From Vagococcus teuberi (lineage in GTDB: Bacteria; Bacillota; Bacilli; Lactobacillales; Vagococcaceae), in NCBI RefSeq assembly GCF_001870205.1, contig NZ_CP017267.1:1-64000 (forward strand): a stretch of DNA of 64,000 nucleotides, given 5' to 3'. Below, piece by piece: positions 58,584-64,000 of the stretch. Below the pieces are notes generated by a model. The model did no database searches. It saw only the letters and a program-made list of their open reading frames with translations, and was not told the origin of the DNA. Within the stretch, counting starts at the first letter, position 1. Each line of letters starts with the position of its first letter. The position numbers and the translations under genes are program-made.

Positions 58584-59306
58584 ATGCGTTTAGATAAGTT
58601 TTTAAGTCATACAGGATTTGGTAGTCGTAAAGAAGTAAAAGAGTTACTGAAGAAAAAGCGAGTGACGGTCAATCAAACGATGGTAAGAGATGCTAAATTT
58701 TCAGTTAATGAAAATGAGGATGAGATCTGTGTTGATGGACAACCTGTTTTATACGAAAAATATGTTTATTACATGTTGAATAAACCAAAAGGAGTTATTT
58801 CCGCGACAGAGGACGCATCCTCCCGAACAGTGATTGATTTAGTCAAATCAGATGATTATAAAAAGGGATTATTTCCAGTGGGACGACTAGATAAAGATAC
58901 GACTGGTTTACTGTTGTTAACTAATGATGGCCCCTTGGCTCATGATTTATTATCTCCCAAAAAGAAAGTCCCAAAGTTATATCAAGCATTAGTTCAAGGA
59001 GAGATGACGAAAGCAGATATTGAAACTTTTTCTAGTGGAAGTATTCAGTTAGATGGTGAAAAGTGTTTACCAGCGATATTAACGATTTTATCTATTGATA
59101 TGGAAAAAAAGCAAACCATTATTCATCTAGAAATTATGGAAGGCAAGTATCATCAGGTGAAAAGAATGGTTGAAGCTGTTGGGAAAAAAGTCATAGAACT
59201 TGAAAGACTTGAAATGGCTAATCTGACACTAGATACAGAGTTATCTCGAGGAAAATATCGCCCATTAACTGAAGATGAGTTGAAATTGTTAAAAAATAAC
59301 GAATAA
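58584..59306 (+). CDS. RsuA-family 16S rRNA pseudouridine synthase
   Basis: Isomerises a uridine in 16S rRNA (position 516 in E. coli RsuA). The 240-residue protein has an N-terminal S4 RNA-binding domain (MRLDKFLSHTGFGSRKEVKELLKKK), the catalytic GRLDKDTTGLLLLTNDG with the active-site Asp near residue 105, and the HQVKRMVEAVGKKV C-terminal motif. GGAGAA precedes the ATG. RsuA-type enzymes differ in target; 16S is the best guess from similarity to the small YtzG/RsuA group. Confidence 0.9.
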   Translation: MRLDKFLSHTGFGSRKEVKELLKKKRVTVNQTMVRDAKFSVNENEDEICVDGQPVLYEKYVYYMLNKPKGVISATEDASSRTVIDLVKSDDYKKGLFPVGRLDKDTTGLLLLTNDGPLAHDLLSPKKKVPKLYQALVQGEMTKADIETFSSGSIQLDGEKCLPAILTILSIDMEKKQTIIHLEIMEGKYHQVKRMVEAVGKKVIELERLEMANLTLDTELSRGKYRPLTEDELKLLKNNE

Positions 59307-59366
59307 ACCCGTTTAAATCCTAAATTATATTATCTAAAACATCGAAAAAATGATATGATAAAGTAA

Positions 59367-60800
<1,434 letters not shown>

Positions 60801-60801
60801 G

Positions 60802-60848
60802 AAACAAAATCCCATCAGTTCAATTATGAACTGATGGGATTTTGTTTT
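60802..60848. terminator. Strong bidirectional terminator between pepV and GDPD genes
   Basis: AAACAAAATCCCATCAGTTC pairs with GAACTGATGGGATTTTGTTT, nearly perfect over 20 base pairs, with runs for both strands. Confidence 0.92.
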
Positions 60849-61641
60849 AATGAAAGAAAGAAGCATGTTTTTTTTCGAGTTCAATAGCTTTTGCTGTATA
60901 GTTTGTAAAATAAGAATCAGCTCCAAGATTAATAGCTTTGTTAATGTCTGCCATACTATTTAGCGTCCAAAAGTTAGCTTGTTTATTAGCTTCGTGAATT
61001 ATCTTAACGATGTCTTTTGTCATAAATTTGGTGTTTAAAGATATAATATCTACATAGTCAGCCTTACATGCATTCTGTGCTTCAATATCATCTTTTGCTA
61101 AAAGTAAAGTGGTTATTTTAGGAAAGGTTTGTTTAATTTTATTTAGACTAGTTAGTGTTCTAGCTTGAATAATCACAAAATCTTCCATGTTATTTTGTCT
61201 GATGATGTTGTTAAATAAATCGATTTGTTTATCGTTTTCTTTTAGTTCAATAACATAATGAGTTGTTTTTTTGTAACGGTCAAATACATCTTGTAAGCGT
61301 AGAATGTGATTATTATCGCTTGTTCTAAGTTGATTAATTTCTTCATCAGTCATATCAGAATACAGGCGATCGACACCTGTGAGACGTTTAGCGTTATCAT
61401 CGTGAGAAACATAGAGAGTTCCATCCTTTGATGTGACTAAATCTTGTTCGATGTTATGTGAACCATATAGTAAAGCTAAATCATAGGCGGGAAAGCTATG
61501 CTCGGGTTCCTCACCACTTGCTCCGCGGTGTGAGTATATTTTATTGATAATTTTTTGGTTTGAATGTTTTTGTATCAAAATTACTCCTAATACACAAAGA
61601 CTTGCTAAAAGCACAGTTATAATATATTTTTTCTTTTTCAT
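60847..61641 (-). CDS. Glycerophosphodiester phosphodiesterase, secreted or membrane-anchored
   Basis: Hydrolyses glycerophosphodiesters to glycerol-3-phosphate and an alcohol. The 264-residue protein has a basic start plus a hydrophobic signal/anchor (KKKKYIITVLLASLCVLGVILI), then catalytic IYSHRGASGEEPEHS, NIEQDLVTSKDGTLYVSHD and YVIELKEN. The last metal-site motifs are visible though divergent. Location outside the membrane suggests action on released phospholipid head groups or lipoteichoic acid-type polymers; substrate not known. Confidence 0.92.
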   Translation of the reverse strand: MKKKKYIITVLLASLCVLGVILIQKHSNQKIINKIYSHRGASGEEPEHSFPAYDLALLYGSHNIEQDLVTSKDGTLYVSHDDNAKRLTGVDRLYSDMTDEEINQLRTSDNNHILRLQDVFDRYKKTTHYVIELKENDKQIDLFNNIIRQNNMEDFVIIQARTLTSLNKIKQTFPKITTLLLAKDDIEAQNACKADYVDIISLNTKFMTKDIVKIIHEANKQANFWTLNSMADINKAINLGADSYFTNYTAKAIELEKKHASFFH

Positions 61642-61680
61642 GAGACACTCCCTTGTATTGGTTATAACATAAAAAAAAGA

Positions 61681-61722
61681 AAAAAACTATAGATTCTTAA
61701 TAAAGAGAATCTATAGTTTTTT
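61681..61722. terminator. Bidirectional terminator after the ABC transporter gene
   Basis: AAAAACTATAGATTCTT pairs imperfectly with AGAATCTATAGTTTTT, with A and T runs on either side. It lies between the GDPD start and the transporter stop; its main use is for the leftward transporter transcript. Confidence 0.88.
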
Positions 61723-61735
61723 GATTACTTACTAT

Positions 61736-64000
61736 TTAATCAGCTCTTAATGCAATCGCAGCATCTTTTTTCGCAGCAATACGAGCTGGGATGTGACCAC
61801 CAATCATTGTTAAAACTGTTGAAATGATGACTAAAATAATCGCATGTTTTGGATTAAGTTGAGCCACATTTTTTAAATCAGTTAGTTTATATAATAGGTT
61901 ATTAATAGGGAACGTTGATGCATAAGCAATAAGGACTCCTAGTGAACCAGATGCAATACCTAAAATACATGTTTCTGCATCAAACACACGTGTGATATCT
62001 TTCTTTCTAGCACCTAATGCTTTTAGAACACCAATTTCTTTTGTTCTTTCAAGAACAGATGTGTAGGTAATAATACCAATCATAATCATACTAGTAACAA
62101 GAGAAATACCAGCAAACGCAATCAAGACATAGGTGATAGCGTCCATTAGGCCACCAGTCAGTTGAGTCATCGTGCCAGCTAGGTCAGTATATAAAACACG
62201 ATCTGCTTTGTCTTTGCCTTTATTGTATTTATCTAAGTAAGTTAAAATATCTTGTTTATCACTAAAGTTATTAGGATAAATTAGGATACTGGAAGGAGTA
62301 GTGGTACCACCAAGATAAGCCAGTAAGTTTTCTTTAGCTTGATCATCAAGTGTTTCATTAGTCATGATATTTTTGTTACTGTCACGTTGAGCTTTGACAA
62401 TATCAGATTGCTCATTTTCTTCCACAATTTTTGCAGTTAAGTCATTACTATAGGCAAAACCGGGTGATAATAAATTCATGCTAGATGATGGTTTGATACG
62501 TAAAATCCCACTTACTCTGATAGTTGTGTTGTTGTTACTGTCATACATTTTTTCATAGTCAGTGTTAGGAATATAATTTCCTGTTGGGATTTTTTGGTAA
62601 AAATCATTATTTGAAATTAATTTAAATTCTTTTCCAACAATATTGTCAAAAGGAATTGGGTCATCTTCTTTTACATCTAAACCAATATTTTTTAAGGCAT
62701 TAATATTGGTTGAATTTTGTTTATCAACAATTAAAACGACATCTGTTGCAGATCTTGGGTAGTCTCCGGCAATCACATTGTAGTTTTCTTGTAAGAAATC
62801 TTTAGAGTCTTTGTTTAACTTTGTTGGAAATGATGAGATACCAATGCCAGTCATAGAAGACATGGTGGCTTCTATTGAGTTATTACTATTCGGTGCAGTA
62901 TTAGAGAAGCTAATTGGTTTAATATCACCATCAACATCTCCTAACATATTCATCGCCACTGTCCTAGAGTAGCCAATACTGTTAGTTAAGTTTGGATTAA
63001 TATCTTTGATATAATCAACATATTCTTGATTAATTTTATTGATATGTTGTGATTTATCTTGTTCACTAAGTTTTGGTGTCACTTCTTTTTTCTTTGAATA
63101 TTTTGCTTGGTCACTTCCTAAAGCATTTCGTTGATTCATTGATTGGTCAGTTGTCACTTGTGAAATCGTGATTGGAAATTTAGATAATGTCTCGGTTTGT
63201 GTTTTATCAATTTGGATTTGAAAGCCATTTGATAATGATAAGACAATTCCTATACTAATAATCCCAATACTAGAAGCAAATGCTGTCAGAAGGGTTCGTC
63301 CCTTTTTAGTTCGTAAATTATTAAATGATAGTTTTAATGCAGTGAAAAAGCTCATTTTTGTTCGTTTTAATTTAAACTCATTTTCATGGCTCTCTTCTGT
63401 GTGAGGCTTTGAATCATTTTTTATTTTCCCATCAGAAAATTCGATAATGCGATCAGCGTAGTCATAAGCAAGTTCTGGATTATGTGTGACCATGATGACT
63501 AATTTTTCTTTAGAAAGTTCTTTGATAAGCTTCATGATTTGTAAACTAGTCTCTGTATCTAATGCTCCTGTTGGCTCATCACATAGTAAAATATCTGGAT
63601 CGTTTGCAAGAGCTCGAGCAATCGCAACACGTTGCATTTGTCCACCTGATAATTGATTGGGTTTTTTATGCATATGATCAGCAAGCCCTACTCTTTCTAA
63701 GGCAGCTGTAGCATGTTTTCTTTTTTCCTCTTTTGATACACCACTAAGAGTCATCCCCAACTCGACGTTTTCGATAATTCCTAAATGACTGATTAAATTA
63801 TAACTTTGGAAGACAAACCCTATTGAATTATTTCGGTAAGCATCCCAATCGCTATCTTTAAAATCTTTTGTAGATTTCCCATCAATAATCATATCTCCAG
63901 AATCATAATTATCTAAACCACCAATTACATTAAGTAAGGTTGTCTTACCAGAACCACTTGCTCCTAAGATAGCGACAAATTCTTGTCGTCTAAATGATAC
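61736..64000 (-). CDS. ABC transporter with fused ATPase and FtsX-type permease (partial, 5' end beyond window)
   Basis: The open frame extends to the window edge, so the start codon is not included; at least 754 residues are visible. The N-terminal ATPase domain has Walker A GASGSGKTT, LSGGQMQRVAIARAL and LLCDEPTGALD, then MVTHNPELAYDYADRI. A first membrane helix follows a linker, then an extracytoplasmic region of about 350 residues, then three helices in an FtsX domain (VLERTKEIGVLKALGARKKDI). This is the MacB-like type in one chain. Lactic acid bacterial members are linked to peptide export or resistance; no substrate can be assigned. A two-component system may lie outside the window. Confidence 0.9.
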   Translation of the reverse strand, partial: VSFRRQEFVAILGASGSGKTTLLNVIGGLDNYDSGDMIIDGKSTKDFKDSDWDAYRNNSIGFVFQSYNLISHLGIIENVELGMTLSGVSKEEKRKHATAALERVGLADHMHKKPNQLSGGQMQRVAIARALANDPDILLCDEPTGALDTETSLQIMKLIKELSKEKLVIMVTHNPELAYDYADRIIEFSDGKIKNDSKPHTEESHENEFKLKRTKMSFFTALKLSFNNLRTKKGRTLLTAFASSIGIISIGIVLSLSNGFQIQIDKTQTETLSKFPITISQVTTDQSMNQRNALGSDQAKYSKKKEVTPKLSEQDKSQHINKINQEYVDYIKDINPNLTNSIGYSRTVAMNMLGDVDGDIKPISFSNTAPNSNNSIEATMSSMTGIGISSFPTKLNKDSKDFLQENYNVIAGDYPRSATDVVLIVDKQNSTNINALKNIGLDVKEDDPIPFDNIVGKEFKLISNNDFYQKIPTGNYIPNTDYEKMYDSNNNTTIRVSGILRIKPSSSMNLLSPGFAYSNDLTAKIVEENEQSDIVKAQRDSNKNIMTNETLDDQAKENLLAYLGGTTTPSSILIYPNNFSDKQDILTYLDKYNKGKDKADRVLYTDLAGTMTQLTGGLMDAITYVLIAFAGISLVTSMIMIGIITYTSVLERTKEIGVLKALGARKKDITRVFDAETCILGIASGSLGVLIAYASTFPINNLLYKLTDLKNVAQLNPKHAIILVIISTVLTMIGGHIPARIAAKKDAAIALRAD

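Noticed and set aside
63892-64000. ATG at 63892 as the start of the ABC transporter
   Set aside because: The frame continues upstream with an intact Walker A (GASGSGKTT) to the window edge, so the real start lies outside.

Overview
The window reads as the origin-proximal part of the chromosome of an AT-rich, low-GC Gram-positive bacterium of the order Lactobacillales, most likely Enterococcaceae. I favour Vagococcus or a close Enterococcus relative, but this is inference from gene content and not from an alignment. The supporting evidence is the classical dnaA-dnaN-yaaA-recF-gyrB-gyrA-rpsF-ssb-rpsR-rplI-dnaB-purA order, an SMK-box (SAM-III) riboswitch before metK, an AtlA-like glucosaminidase with six LysM repeats, and T-box control of leuS. 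No tRNA, rRNA, CRISPR array or insertion sequence was seen.

Layout. 1-15.6 kb is the replication block. It has DnaA boxes on both sides of dnaA, a DnaA-trio unwinding element before dnaN, and two perfect parS sites around ssb and rpsR. Next to gyrA lies a decayed MutS-family gene that could pass for empty intergenic sequence. 15.7-19.5 kb holds a DegV protein, a DUF3290/DUF421 membrane pair and an ABC-F ATPase. 19.6-26.1 kb is a flavin-based extracellular electron transfer locus in two divergent arms: dmkB-eetB and ndh2 leftward, pplA and fmnB-dmkA rightward. It has no eetA, and its PplA has a single flavinylation site. A small LPxTG-like surface protein follows.

27.1-38.0 kb is a nucleoside salvage block: a LacI-type regulator, twin operators, then pdp, cdd, a BmpA/NupABC-type nucleoside importer, deoB, punA and deoD. 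These import nucleosides, release (deoxy)ribose-1-phosphate by phosphorolysis and isomerise it to the 5-phosphate. 38-44.6 kb carries an unknown membrane protein, SMK-box metK, an MFS exporter, an unknown helical protein, and an AEC carrier paired with a D-2-hydroxyacid dehydrogenase. The facing genes (44.6-46.9 kb) encode a CitA/CitB-type two-component system that probably controls that pair.

47-51 kb is a leftward set: YtqB-like methyltransferase, YtqA-like radical SAM protein, PAP2 phosphatase, and a DUF1700/DUF4097 pair. 51.4-54.1 kb is the LysM autolysin gene. Its reading frame is interrupted twice, by a +1 change at the signal peptide and a -1 change in the last unit of a 12-bp repeat array. 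The second break coincides with a canonical A AAA AAG slippery heptamer in the correct phase. The rest is leuS, a lipid/polysaccharide flippase, an RsuA-type pseudouridine synthase, pepV, a glycerophosphodiester phosphodiesterase, and an ABC-FtsX transporter that runs off the right edge.
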